Below are positions 20,363 to 33,248 of a DNA stretch of 64,000 nt, in pieces (positions within the stretch are counted from its first letter, which is position 1; every line of letters starts with the position of its first letter). Position numbers and translations under genes: made by a program. The stretch lies in assembly GCF_051014445.1 (NCBI RefSeq), contig NC_135141.1:6820001-6884000 (forward strand), given 5' to 3'. Under the pieces are notes generated by a model. The model worked only from the letters and a program-made list of their open reading frames with translations. It was not told the origin of the DNA and did no database searches. Source of the stretch: Colletes latitarsis. Its lineage: Eukaryota; Arthropoda; Insecta; Hymenoptera; Colletidae.

Positions 20363-23300
20363 GTTTGTACCCGTTTGTACCACCCTTGTTTTCGTTTGTA
20401 CCCCAAAGGGTTCGATTACACCGCACTTTGAAAAATCGTCAAGGGGTAACTTTGCCATTTTTCAATATTTTTCGAATCTTCTTGTGGGATCAGTTTCCTT
20501 GACGTTTGTACCCGTTTGTACCACCCTTGTTTTCGTTTGTACCCCAAAGGGTTCGATTACACCGCACTTTGAAAAATCGACAAGGGGTAACTTTGCCATT
20601 TTTCAATATTTTTCGAATCTTCTTGAAGGATCAGTTTCCTTGACGTTTGTACCCGTTTGTACCACCCTTGTTTTCGTTTGTACCCCAAAGGGTTCGGTTG
20701 GGCCACGCTTTGAAAAATCGTCAAGAGGTAATTTTGCCATTTTTCAATATTTTTCGAATCTTCTTGCGGGATCAATTTCCTTGACGTTTGTACCCGTTTG
20801 TACCACCCTTGTTTTCGTTTGTACCCCAAAGGGTTCGATTGGACCGCACTTTGAAAAATCGTCAAGGGGTAACTTTGCCATTTTTCAATATTTTTCGAAT
20901 CTTCTTGCGGGATCAGTTTCCTTGACGTTTGTACCCGTTTGTACCACCCTTGTTTTCGTTTGTACCCCAAAGGGTTCGATTACATCGCACTTTGAAAAAT
21001 CGACAAGGGGTAACTTTGCCATTTTTCAATATTTTTCGAATCTTCTTGCGGGATCAGTTTCCCTGACGTTTGTACCCGTTTGTACCAACCTTGTTTTCGT
21101 TTGTACCCCAAAGGGTTCGATTACACCGCACTTTGAAAAATCGACAAGGGGTAACTTTGCCATTTTTCAATATTTTTCGAATCTTCTTGAAGGATCAGTT
21201 TCCTTGACGTTTGTACCCGTTTGTACCACCCTAGTTTTCGTTTGTACCCCAAAGGGTTCGGTTGAGCCACGCTTTGAAAAATCGTCAAGAGGTAATTTTG
21301 CCATTTTTCAATATTTTTCGAATCTTCTTGCGGGATCAATTTCCTTGACGTTTGTACCCGTTTGTACCACCCTTGTTTTCGTTTGTACCCCAAAGGGTTC
21401 GATTGGACCGCACTTTGAAAAATCGTCAAGGGGTAACTTTGCCATTTTTCAATATTTTTCGAATCTTCTTGCGGGATCAGTTTCCTTGACGTTTGTACCC
21501 GTTTGTACCACCCTAGTTTTCGTTTGTACCCCAAAGGGTTCGGTTGAGCCACGCTTTGAAAAATCGTCAAGAGGTAATTTTGCCATTTTTCAATATTTTT
21601 CGAATCTTCTTGAAGGATCAGTTTCCTTGACGTTTGTACCCGTTTGTACCACCCTAGTTTTCGTTTGTACCCCAAAGGGTTCGGTTGGGCCACGCTTTGA
21701 AAAATCGTCAAGAGGTAATTTTGCCATTTTTCAATATTTTTCGAATCTTCTTGCGGGATCAATTTCCTTGACGTTTGTACCCGTTTGTACCACCCTTGTT
21801 TTCGTTTGTACCCCAAAGGGTTCGATTGGACCGCACTTTGAAAAATCGTCAAGGGGTAACTTTGCCATTTTTCAATATTTTTCGAATCTTCTTGCGGGAT
21901 CAGTTTCCTTGACGTTTGTACCCGTTTGTACCACCCTTGTTTTCGTTTGTACCCCAAAGGGTTCGATTACACCGCACTTTGAAAAATCGACAAGGGGTAA
22001 CTTTGCCATTTTTCAATATTTTTCGAATCTTCTTGAAGGATCAGTTTCCTTGACGTTTGTACCCGTTTGTACCACCCTAGTTTTCGTTTGTACCCCAAAG
22101 GGTTCGGTTGAGCCACGCTTTGAAAAATCGTCAAGAGGTAATTTTGCCATTTTTCAATATTTTTCGAATCTTCTTGCGGGATCAATTTCCTTGACGTTTG
22201 TACCCGTTTGTACCACCCTTGTTTTCGTTTGTACCCCAAAGGGTTCGATTGGACCGCACTTTGAAAAATCGTCAAGGGGTAACTTTGCCATTTTTCAATA
22301 TTTTTCGAATCTTCTTGCGGGATCAGTTTCCTTGACGTTTGTACCCGTTTGTACCACCCTAGTTTTCGTTTGTACCCCAAAGGGTTCGGTTGGGTCACGC
22401 TTTGAAAAATCGTCAAGAGGTAATTTTGCCATTTTTCAATATTTTTCGAATCTTCTTGCGGGATCAGTTTCCTTGACGTTTGTACCCGTTTGTACCACCC
22501 TTGTTTTCGTTTGTACCCCAAAGGGTTCGATTGGACCGCACTTTGAAAAATCGTCAAGGGGTAACTTTGCCATTTTTCAATATTTTTCGAATCTTCTTGC
22601 GGGATCAGTTTCCTTGACGTTTGTACCCGTTTGTACCACCCTTGTTTTCGTTTGTACCCCAAAGGGTTCGATTGGACCGCACTTTGAAAAATCGTCAAGG
22701 GGTAACTTTGCCATTTTTCAATATTTTTCGAATCTTCTTGCGGGATCAGTTTCCTTGACGTTTGTACCCGTTTGTACCACCCTTGTTTTCGTTTGTACCC
22801 CAAAGGGTTCGATTACACCGCACTTTGAAAAATCGTCAAGGGGTAACTTTGCCATTTTTCAATATTTTTCGAATCTTCTTGTGGGATCAGTTTCCTTGAC
22901 GTTTGTACCCGTTTGTACCACCCTTCTTTTCGTTTGTACCCCAAAAGGTTCGGTTGGGCCACGCTTTGAAAAATCGTCAAGAGGTAACTTTGCCATTTTT
23001 CAATATTTTTCGAATCTTCTTGCGGGATCAGTTTCCCTGACGTTTGTACCCGTTTGTACCACCCTTGTTTTCGATTGTACCCCAAAGGGTTCGATTACAC
23101 CGCACTTTGAAAAATCGTCAAGGGGTAACTTTGCCATTTTTCAATATTTTTCGAATCTTCTTGCGGGATCAGTTTCCTTGACGTTTGTACCCGTTTGTAC
23201 CACCCTAGTTTTCGTTTGTACCCCAAAGGGTTCGATTACACCGCACTTTGAAAAATCGTCAAGGGGTAACTTTGCCATTTTTCAATATTTTTCGAATCTT

Positions 23301-26300
23301 CTTGTGGGATCAGTTTCCTTGACGTTTGTACCCGTTTGTACCACCCTTCTTTTCGTTTGTACCCCAAAAGGTTCGGTTGGGCCACGCTTTGAAAAATCGT
23401 CAAGAGATAATTTTGCCATTTGTCAATATTTTTCGAATCTTCTTGCGGGATCAGTTTCCTTGACGTTTGTACCCGTTTGTACCACCCTTGTTTTCGTTTG
23501 TACCCCAAAGGGTTCGATTGGACCGCACTTTGAAAAATCGTCAAGGGGTAACTTTGCCATTTTTCAATATTTTTCGAATCTTCTTGCGGGATCAGTTTCC
23601 TTGACGTTTGTACCCGTTTGTACCACCCTTGTTTTCGTTTGTACCCCAAAGGGTTCGATTACATCGCACTTTGAAAAATCGACAAGGGGTAACTTTGCCA
23701 TTTTTCAATATTTTTCGAATCTTCTTGCGGGATCAGTTTCCCTGACGTTTGTACCCGTTTGTACCAACCTTGTTTTCGTTTGTACCCCAAAGGGTTCGAT
23801 TACACCGCACTTTGAAAAATCGACAAGGGGTAACTTTGCCATTTTTCAATATTTTTCGAATCTTCTTGAAGGATCAGTTTCCTTGACGTTTGTACCCGTT
23901 TGTACCACCCTAGTTTTCGTTTGTACCCCAAAGGGTTCGGTTGAGCCACGCTTTGAAAAATCGTCAATAGGTAATTTTGCCATTTTTCAATATTTTTCGA
24001 ATCTTCTTGCGGGATCAATTTCCTTGACGTTTGTACCCGTTTGTACCACCCTTGTTTTCGTTTGTACCCCAAAGGGTTCGATTGGACCGCACTTTGAAAA
24101 ATCGTCAAGGGGTAACTTTGCCATTTTTCAATATTTTTCGAATCTTCTTGCGGGATCAGTTTCCTTGACGTTTGTACCCGTTTGTACCACCCTAGTTTTC
24201 GTTTGTACCCCAAAGGGTTCGGTTGAGCCACGCTTTGAAAAATCGTCAAGAGGTAATTTTGCCATTTTTCAATATTTTTCGAATCTTCTTGAAGGATCAG
24301 TTTCCTTGACGTTTGTACCCGTTTGTACCACCCTAGTTTTCGTTTGTACCCCAAAGGGTTCGGTTGGGCCACGCTTTGAAAAATCGTCAAGAGGTAATTT
24401 TGCCATTTTTCAATATTTTTCGAATCTTCTTGCGGGATCAATTTCCTTGACGTTTGTACCCGTTTGTACCACCCTTGTTTTCGTTTGTACCCCAAAGGGT
24501 TCGATTGGACCGCACTTTGAAAAATCGTCAAGGGGTAACTTTGCCATTTTTCAATATTTTTCGAATCTTCTTGCGGGATCAGTTTCCTTGACGTTTGTAC
24601 CCGTTTGTACCACCCTTGTTTTCGTTTGTACCCCAAAGGGTTCGATTACACCGCACTTTGAAAAATCGACAAGGGGTAACTTTGCCATTTTTCAATATTT
24701 TTCGAATCTTCTTGAAGGATCAGTTTCCTTGACGTTTGTACCCGTTTGTACCACCCTAGTTTTCGTTTGTACCCCAAAGGGTTCGGTTGAGCCACGCTTT
24801 GAAAAATCGTCAAGAGGTAATTTTGCCATTTTTCAATATTTTTCGAATCTTCTTGCGGGATCAATTTCCTTGACGTTTGTACCCGTTTGTACCACCCTTG
24901 TTTTCGTTTGTACCCCAAAGGGTTCGATTGGACCGCACTTTGAAAAATCGTCAAGGGGTAACTTTGCCATTTTTCAATATTTTTCGAATCTTCTTGCGGG
25001 ATCAGTTTCCTTGACGTTTGTACCCGTTTGTACCACCCTAGTTTTCGTTTGTACCCCAAAGGGTTCGGTTGGGTCACGCTTTGAAAAATCGTCAAGAGGT
25101 AATTTTGCCATTTTTCAATATTTTTCGAATCTTCTTGCGGGATCAGTTTCCTTGACGTTTGTACCCGTTTGTACCACCCTTGTTTTCGTTTGTACCCCAA
25201 AGGGTTCGATTGGACCGCACTTTGAAAAATCGTCAAGGGGTAACTTTGCCATTTTTCAATATTTTTCGAATCTTCTTGCGGGATCAGTTTCCTTGACGTT
25301 TGTACCCGTTTGTACCACCCTTGTTTTCGTTTGTACCCCAAAGGGTTCGATTGGACCGCACTTTGAAAAATCGTCAAGGGGTAACTTTGCCATTTTTCAA
25401 TATTTTTCGAATCTTCTTGCGGGATCAGTTTCCTTGACGTTTGTACCCGTTTGTACCACCCTTGTTTTCGTTTGTACCCCAAAGGGTTCGATTACACCGC
25501 ACTTTGAAAAATCGTCAAGGGGTAACTTTGCCATTTTTCAATATTTTTCGAATCTTCTTGTGGGATCAGTTTCCTTGACGTTTGTACCCGTTTGTACCAC
25601 CCTTCTTTTCGTTTGTACCCCAAAAGGTTCGGTTGGGCCACGCTTTGAAAAATCGTCAAGAGGTAACTTTGCCATTTTTCAATATTTTTCGAATCTTCTT
25701 GCGGGATCAGTTTCCCTGACGTTTGTACCCGTTTGTACCACCCTTGTTTTCGATTGTACCCCAAAGGGTTCGATTACACCGCACTTTGAAAAATCGTCAA
25801 GGGGTAACTTTGCCATTTTTCAATATTTTTCGAATCTTCTTGCGGGATCAGTTTCCTTGACGTTTGTACCCGTTTGTACCACCCTAGTTTTCGTTTGTAC
25901 CCCAAAGGGTTCGATTACACCGCACTTTGAAAAATCGTCAAGGGGTAACTTTGCCATTTTTCAATATTTTTCGAATCTTCTTGTGGGATCAGTTTCCTTG
26001 ACGTTTGTACCCGTTTGTACCACCCTTCTTTTCGTTTGTACCCCAAAAGGTTCGGTTGGGCCACGCTTTGAAAAATCGTCAAGAGATAATTTTGCCATTT
26101 GTCAATATTTTTCGAATCTTCTTGCGGGATCAGTTTCCTTGACGTTTGTACCCGTTTGTACCACCCTTGTTTTCGTTTGTACCCCAAAGGGTTCGATTGG
26201 ACCGCACTTTGAAAAATCGTCAAGGGGTAACTTTGCCATTTTTCAATATTTTTCGAATCTTCTTGCGGGATCAGTTTCCTTGACGTTTGTACCCGTTTGT

Positions 26301-29300
26301 ACCACCCTTGTTTTCGTTTGTACCCCAAAGGGTTCGATTACATCGCACTTTGAAAAATCGACAAGGGGTAACTTTGCCATTTTTCAATATTTTTCGAATC
26401 TTCTTGCGGGATCAGTTTCCCTGACGTTTGTACCCGTTTGTACCAACCTTGTTTTCGTTTGTACCCCAAAGGGTTCGATTACACCGCACTTTGAAAAATC
26501 GACAAGGGGTAACTTTGCCATTTTTCAATATTTTTCGAATCTTCTTGAAGGATCAGTTTCCTTGACGTTTGTACCCGTTTGTACCACCCTAGTTTTCGTT
26601 TGTACCCCAAAGGGTTCGGTTGAGCCACGCTTTGAAAAATCGTCAAGAGGTAATTTTGCCATTTTTCAATATTTTTCGAATCTTCTTGCGGGATCAATTT
26701 CCTTGACGTTTGTACCCGTTTGTACCACCCTTGTTTTCGTTTGTACCCCAAAGGGTTCGATTGGACCGCACTTTGAAAAATCGTCAAGGGGTAACTTTGC
26801 CATTTTTCAATATTTTTCGAATCTTCTTGCGGGATCAGTTTCCTTGACGTTTGTACCCGTTTGTACCACCCTAGTTTTCGTTTGTACCCCAAAGGGTTCG
26901 GTTGGGTCACGCTTTGAAAAATCGTCAAGAGGTAATTTTGCCATTTTTCAATATTTTTCGAATCTTCTTGCGGGATCAGTTTCCTTGACGTTTGTACCCG
27001 TTTGTACCACCCTTGTTTTCGTTTGTACCCCAAAGGGTTCGATTGGACCGCACTTTGAAAAATCGTCAAGGGGTAACTTTGCCATTTTTCAATATTTTTC
27101 GAATCTTCTTGCGGGATCAGTTTCCTTGACGTTTGTACCCGTTTGTACCACCCTTGTTTTCGTTTGTACCCCAAAGGGTTCGATTGGACCGCACTTTGAA
27201 AAATCGTCAAGGGGTAACTTTGCCATTTTTCAATATTTTTCGAATCTTCTTGCGGGATCAGTTTCCTTGACGTTTGTACCCGTTTGTACCACCCTTGTTT
27301 TCGTTTGTACCCCAAAGGGTTCGATTACACCGCACTTTGAAAAATCGACAAGGGGTAACTTTGCCATTTTTCAATATTTTTCGAATCTTCTTGCGGGATC
27401 AGTTTCCTTGACGTTTGTACCCGTTTGTACCACCCTTGTTTTCGTTTGTACCCCAAAGGGTTCGATTGGACCGCACTTTGAAAAATCGTCAAGGGGTAAC
27501 TTTGCCATTTTTCAATATTTTTCGAATCTTCTTGCGGGATCAGTTTCCTTGACGTTTGTACCCGTTTGTACCACCCTAGTTTTCGTTTGTACCCCAAAGG
27601 GTTCGGTTGGGTCACGCTTTGAAAAATCGTCAAGAGGTAATTTTGCCATTTTTCAATATTTTTCGAATCTTCTTGCGGGATCAGTTTCCTTGACGTTTGT
27701 ACCCGTTTGTACCACCCTTGTTTTCGTTTGTACCCCAAAGGGTTCGATTGGACCGCACTTTGAAAAATCGTCAAGGGGTAACTTTGCCATTTTTCAATAT
27801 TTTTCGAATCTTCTTGCGGGATCAGTTTCCTTGACGTTTGTACCCGTTTGTACCACCCTTGTTTTCGTTTGTACCCCAAAGGGTTCGATTGGACCGCACT
27901 TTGAAAAATCGTCAAGGGGTAACTTTGCCATTTTTCAATATTTTTCGAATCTTCTTGCGGGATCAGTTTCCTTGACGTTTGTACCCGTTTGTACCACCCT
28001 AGTTTTCGTTTGTACCCCAAAGGGTTCGGTTGGGTCACGCTTTGAAAAATCGTCAAGAGGTAATTTTGCCATTTTTCAATATTTTTCGAATCTTCTTGCG
28101 GGATCAGTTTCCTTGACGTTTGTACCCGTTTGTACCACCCTTGTTTTCGTTTGTACCCCAAAGGGTTCGATTGGACCGCACTTTGAAAAATCGTCAAGGG
28201 GTAACTTTGCCATTTTTCAATATTTTTCGAATCTTCTTGCGGGATCAGTTTCCTTGACGTTTGTACCCGTTTGTACCACCCTTGTTTTCGTTTGTACCCC
28301 AAAGGGTTCGATTGGACCGCACTTTGAAAAATCGTCAAGGGGTAACTTTGCCATTTTTCAATATTTTTCGAATCTTCTTGCGGGATCAGTTTCCTTGACG
28401 TTTGTACCCGTTTGTACCACCCTTGTTTTCGTTTGTACCCCAAAGGGTTCGATTACACCGCACTTTGAAAAATCGTCAAGGGGTAACTTTGCCATTTTTC
28501 AATATTTTTCGAATCTTCTTGTGGGATCAGTTTCCTTGACGTTTGTACCCGTTTGTACCACCCTTCTTTTCGTTTGTACCCCAAAAGGTTCGGTTGGGCC
28601 ACGCTTTGAAAAATCGTCAAGAGGTAACTTTGCCATTTTTCAATATTTTTCGAATCTTCTTGCGGGATCAGTTTCCCTGACGTTTGTACCCGTTTGTACC
28701 ACCCTTGTTTTCGATTGTACCCCAAAGGGTTCGATTACACCGCACTTTGAAAAATCGTCAAGGGGTAACTTTGCCATTTTTCAATATTTTTCGAATCTTC
28801 TTGCGGGATCAGTTTCCTTGACGTTTGTACCCGTTTGTACCACCCTAGTTTTCGTTTGTACCCCAAAGGGTTCGATTACACCGCACTTTGAAAAATCGTC
28901 AAGGGGTAACTTTGCCATTTTTCAATATTTTTCGAATCTTCTTGTGGGATCAGTTTCCTTGACGTTTGTACCCGTTTGTACCACCCTTCTTTTCGTTTGT
29001 ACCCCAAAAGGTTCGGTTGGGCCACGCTTTGAAAAATCGTCAAGAGATAATTTTGCCATTTGTCAATATTTTTCGAATCTTCTTGCGGGATCAGTTTCCT
29101 TGACGTTTGTACCCGTTTGTACCACCCTTGTTTTCGTTTGTACCCCAAAGGGTTCGATTGGACCGCACTTTGAAAAATCGTCAAGGGGTAACTTTGCCAT
29201 TTTTCAATATTTTTCGAATCTTCTTGCGGGATCAGTTTCCTTGACGTTTGTACCCGTTTGTACCACCCTTGTTTTCGTTTGTACCCCAAAGGGTTCGATT

Positions 29301-31112
29301 ACATCGCACTTTGAAAAATCGACAAGGGGTAACTTTGCCATTTTTCAATATTTTTCGAATCTTCTTGCGGGATCAGTTTCCCTGACGTTTGTACCCGTTT
29401 GTACCAACCTTGTTTTCGTTTGTACCCCAAAGGGTTCGATTACACCGCACTTTGAAAAATCGACAAGGGGTAACTTTGCCATTTTTCAATATTTTTCGAA
29501 TCTTCTTGAAGGATCAGTTTCCTTGACGTTTGTACCCGTTTGTACCACCCTAGTTTTCGTTTGTACCCCAAAGGGTTCGGTTGAGCCACGCTTTGAAAAA
29601 TCGTCAAGAGGTAATTTTGCCATTTTTCAATATTTTTCGAATCTTCTTGCGGGATCAATTTCCTTGACGTTTGTACCCGTTTGTACCACCCTTGTTTTCG
29701 TTTGTACCCCAAAGGGTTCGATTGGACCGCACTTTGAAAAATCGTCAAGGGGTAACTTTGCCATTTTTCAATATTTTTCGAATCTTCTTGCGGGATCAGT
29801 TTCCTTGACGTTTGTACCCGTTTGTACCACCCTAGTTTTCGTTTGTACCCCAAAGGGTTCGGTTGGGTCACGCTTTGAAAAATCGTCAAGAGGTAATTTT
29901 GCCATTTTTCAATATTTTTCGAATCTTCTTGCGGGATCAGTTTCCTTGACGTTTGTACCCGTTTGTACCACCCTTGTTTTCGTTTGTACCCCAAAGGGTT
30001 CGATTGGACCGCACTTTGAAAAATCGTCAAGGGGTAACTTTGCCATTTTTCAATATTTTTCGAATCTTCTTGCGGGATCAGTTTCCTTGACGTTTGTACC
30101 CGTTTGTACCACCCTTGTTTTCGTTTGTACCCCAAAGGGTTCGATTGGACCGCACTTTGAAAAATCGTCAAGGGGTAACTTTGCCATTTTTCAATATTTT
30201 TCGAATCTTCTTGCGGGATCAGTTTCCTTGACGTTTGTACCCGTTTGTACCACCCTTGTTTTCGTTTGTACCCCAAAGGGTTCGATTACACCGCACTTTG
30301 AAAAATCGACAAGGGGTAACTTTGCCATTTTTCAATATTTTTCGAATCTTCTTGCGGGATCAGTTTCCTTGACGTTTGTACCCGTTTGTACCACCCTTGT
30401 TTTCGTTTGTACCCCAAAGGGTTCGATTACACCGCACTTTGAAAAATCGTCAAGGGGTAACTTTGCCATTTTTCAATATTTTTCGAATCTTCTTGTGGGA
30501 TCAGTTTCCTTGACGTTTGTACCCGTTTGTACCACCCTTCTTTTCGTTTGTACCCCAAAAGGTTCGGTTGGGCCACGCTTTGAAAAATCGTCAAGAGGTA
30601 ACTTTGCCATTTTTCAATATTTTTCGAATCTTCTTGCGGGATCAGTTTCCCTGACGTTTGTACCCGTTTGTACCACCCTTGTTTTCGATTGTACCCCAAA
30701 GGGTTCGATTACACCGCACTTTGAAAAATCGTCAAGGGGTAACTTTGCCATTTTTCAATATTTTTCGAATCTTCTTGCGGGATCAGTTTCCTTGACGTTT
30801 GTACCCGTTTGTACCACCCTAGTTTTCGTTTGTACCCCAAAGGGTTCGATTACACCGCACTTTGAAAAATCGTCAAGGGGTAACTTTGCCATTTTTCAAT
30901 ATTTTTCGAATCTTCTTGTGGGATCAGTTTCCTTGACGTTTGTACCCGTTTGTACCACCCTTCTTTTCGTTTGTACCCCAAAAGGTTCGGTTGGGCCACG
31001 CTTTGAAAAATCGTCAAGAGATAATTTTGCCATTTGTCAATATTTTTCGAATCTTCTTGCGGGATCAGTTTCCTTGACGTTTGTACCCGTTTGTACCACC
31101 CTTGTTTTCGTT
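20363..31112 (+). repeat. 141-bp satellite array 1, about 76 monomers, higher-order
   Basis: Head-to-tail monomers of exactly 141 bp (47 codons), each with three CGTTTGTACC motifs, a CCAAAGGGTTCG motif and a TTTTTCAATATTTTTCGAAT segment. Monomer subtypes differ after GGTTCG: ATTACACC, ATTGGACC, GTTGGGCC, GTTGAGCC or GTTGGGTC. A rare CGATTGTACC variant at about 23071, 25750, 28711 and 30685 shows higher-order periods of 2679 bp (19 monomers), 2961 bp (21) and 1974 bp (14). Because the period is divisible by three and one frame lacks stops, the plus strand is open for 3544 codons from 20484. I treat this frame as a by-product. The array stops abruptly inside a monomer at 31112. Confidence 0.95.
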
Positions 31113-31453
31113 TGGTAGTAGACAAGACTGTTTGTGTTGTTCTCATATTAATAATTCTTTTCATAATTTTTAAAGGTAGTGATTAATAATTACTTAGATT
31201 ATTTAAGTAGTATACTGTTGAGTTTCTAATTGGTCAGTGCTGGGCACCGGCCATGGATAATGAGGGGCAAATGGTGGCGGATCGGACACCTCCGATTTCA
31301 AGCCTCCCTGGGTTTTATAACTTTATGCTCCAGCCCGGTGAAGTGATAGAGAAACACAACCGCTTTTGCTATTAAGATATGAAAATTCCAACCTCCGCAA
31401 TTGTTATCAGTGCTTTGCCAGTGCGACATCAATAGATTTCTGATAGTTTTATG
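31113..31453. other. Spacer after satellite
   Basis: Unique, A/T-rich. A less biased stretch at about 31225-31340 has no frame I can identify. Confidence 0.4.
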
Positions 31454-31904
31454 ATGAAAATGATACCGAACACCACATAATTTGGATATTTTTTACCTAA
31501 AGAACCAACGAATTTCTAAATTATTCGCGGCCGTTTTCATTCGCAGACAAAAACTTTTATTGCACACTTTTTATGTAAAGATATATTTATTTTACCTTAT
31601 TTGCCTGTTATTTTAATTTTTACAATAAAAACATGAATCTTACATGAAGTGCAGAAAGCGAAAAATACCAAACACGGCATAATTCGGATATTTCTTACAT
31701 TTTACTCTACATGTAAGTTTCATGTTTTTTACTGAAAACATTAAAATTACTGCCAAGTAAGGTAAAGTAACAGAAATGTGGTAGGTTTTCTCCAATTGTG
31801 CACGGTCGGTGCACTGAGCGGAACCGGCGGTGGACAATTCCGAAATTCGCTGGTTCTTTAAGTAAAAGCTATTCGAATTATGTGGTGTTTGGTTTCATTT
31901 TCAT
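31454..31904. mobile_element. Foldback MITE with imperfect 70-bp inverted ends
   Basis: The left end ATGAAAATGATACCGAACAC and the right end pair over about 70 bp with some mismatches, including ACCACATAAT and AAAGAACCAACGAAT. A third inverted segment lies inside at about 31655-31700. No frame. Flanking duplication not resolved. Confidence 0.6.
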
Positions 31905-33248
31905 CGGAAAAACGTAAGGAATCCACTGATATCTACTATTTTCATGAGAATCTGAGGAAAAATATAAACATTTTATGCCTAGATGTTCATTATTTTACGA
32001 TTGACTACGCCTATCCTTTGTTCTCCGCTGTGCGCGTACTTGTGCTCACTCGGGTGCTTAGGATTGAATGGATGATAACTATAAATTAAATAAAAGAATC
32101 AAATTGTTTATTCTTCATCGTATCGATGTGAAGGTGGTACCAATGGATTTCTGGTGTTCTACCACTTAAAATAATATCTCATATCGCGTAAATCAGACTA
32201 TTTTTAACGAAGTTAGGTTTCAATTATGCAACAACATTCTTCTTGTAATTTCGTTCGCTTCCGCAAAATTCTTATAGAAAATGCGGAAGTTGGTATTTTC
32301 ATTTCTTAACGGCTAAACCGATTGTATTTTTTTTTGCGATTCGGTTTTCCCTATACCTAACATTGTGGTGGAGATGACTCCCGGTCAATTAGAGGAAATG
32401 TTCGATGGACAGTTAGAGAGCCAATACTGTAGTAGTTTGTATAATGATTATTTATTTAAATGTTGTTAATTGTTATTATTTCAGTACATTTATACAATTT
32501 TGGGCAAGTTGAAAAATGTATTCTTTAAAATATGTGATTAAGACTGAACGCGGTAGTAAATTATTATTGGGTGTACGGCACATGGGGAGATTGTTTGGAT
32601 GTCTTTCTTGCCTAGTCTGATGCTGAGTACAATACGGTGTTAACATTTTGAAGGAATAATATATATTTTTAGAATTGCGACCGGAGGACTTACTTTTCTA
32701 AAATAAACATTTATTATGATTTTTATTTATTTATTATTTTTTTATGACTTTGCGATACAAATGAAAACAATACAGTCAGAATTTTATTTTTTCGTTTCGT
32801 CCTGAACAGGTAATCCTATTAAAAACGGGACTTCGACCCTCGTGTAGAAAAAAACCCGCAGGAAAACTTGCAATATTTACCTTTAAAAAAAAAGAAATTA
32901 ATATATCATTCAAGTACTAATTATTATTACAGTTTTCATTTTCTTGCATACTTACATATTTCCATTGGATGACTAACGAACAAATTACCCCTTCTCGTTT
33001 CAAAGTGGCTAAATCATTGCTTCGTCTTATTTTAAACATAACTGCGGGAACCTTTAGAAACCGAAAATTAATATATTATTCAAGTAGTAATATAGCAACT
33101 AGTAATAAACTTTTTATGTTTTTGCATACTTACATTTTTTCATTTGTAAAGTGTCCGAAAATTACCATTTTCTGTTTTGTAAAACACCATTTTTAAATGT
33201 GTATACCAGATTGTGTGATCCACGAGCACAATTGCAACAGGTTGCATA
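31905..33248. other. AT-rich spacer with a diverged direct repeat
   Basis: No gene recognised. An imperfect direct repeat of about 80 bp occurs at 32899-32975 and 33063-33150 (shared elements ATTAATATAT, ATTCAAGTA, TTGCATACTTACAT). This is the 3' side of the MULE-USP gene; no inverted terminal repeat partner was found. Confidence 0.45.

Noticed and set aside
20484..31118. A 3544-residue repeat protein
   Set aside because: The frame is open because the 141-bp satellite period is divisible by three and lacks stops in that phase. Differences fall at all codon positions, the opposite strand is also largely open, and no start, promoter or flanking exons are seen.
20557..31164. Minus-strand frames of 90 to 372 residues in the satellite
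   Set aside because: Same arithmetic effect. They stop only at monomers of the ATTACACC subtype, which create a TAA on the minus strand.
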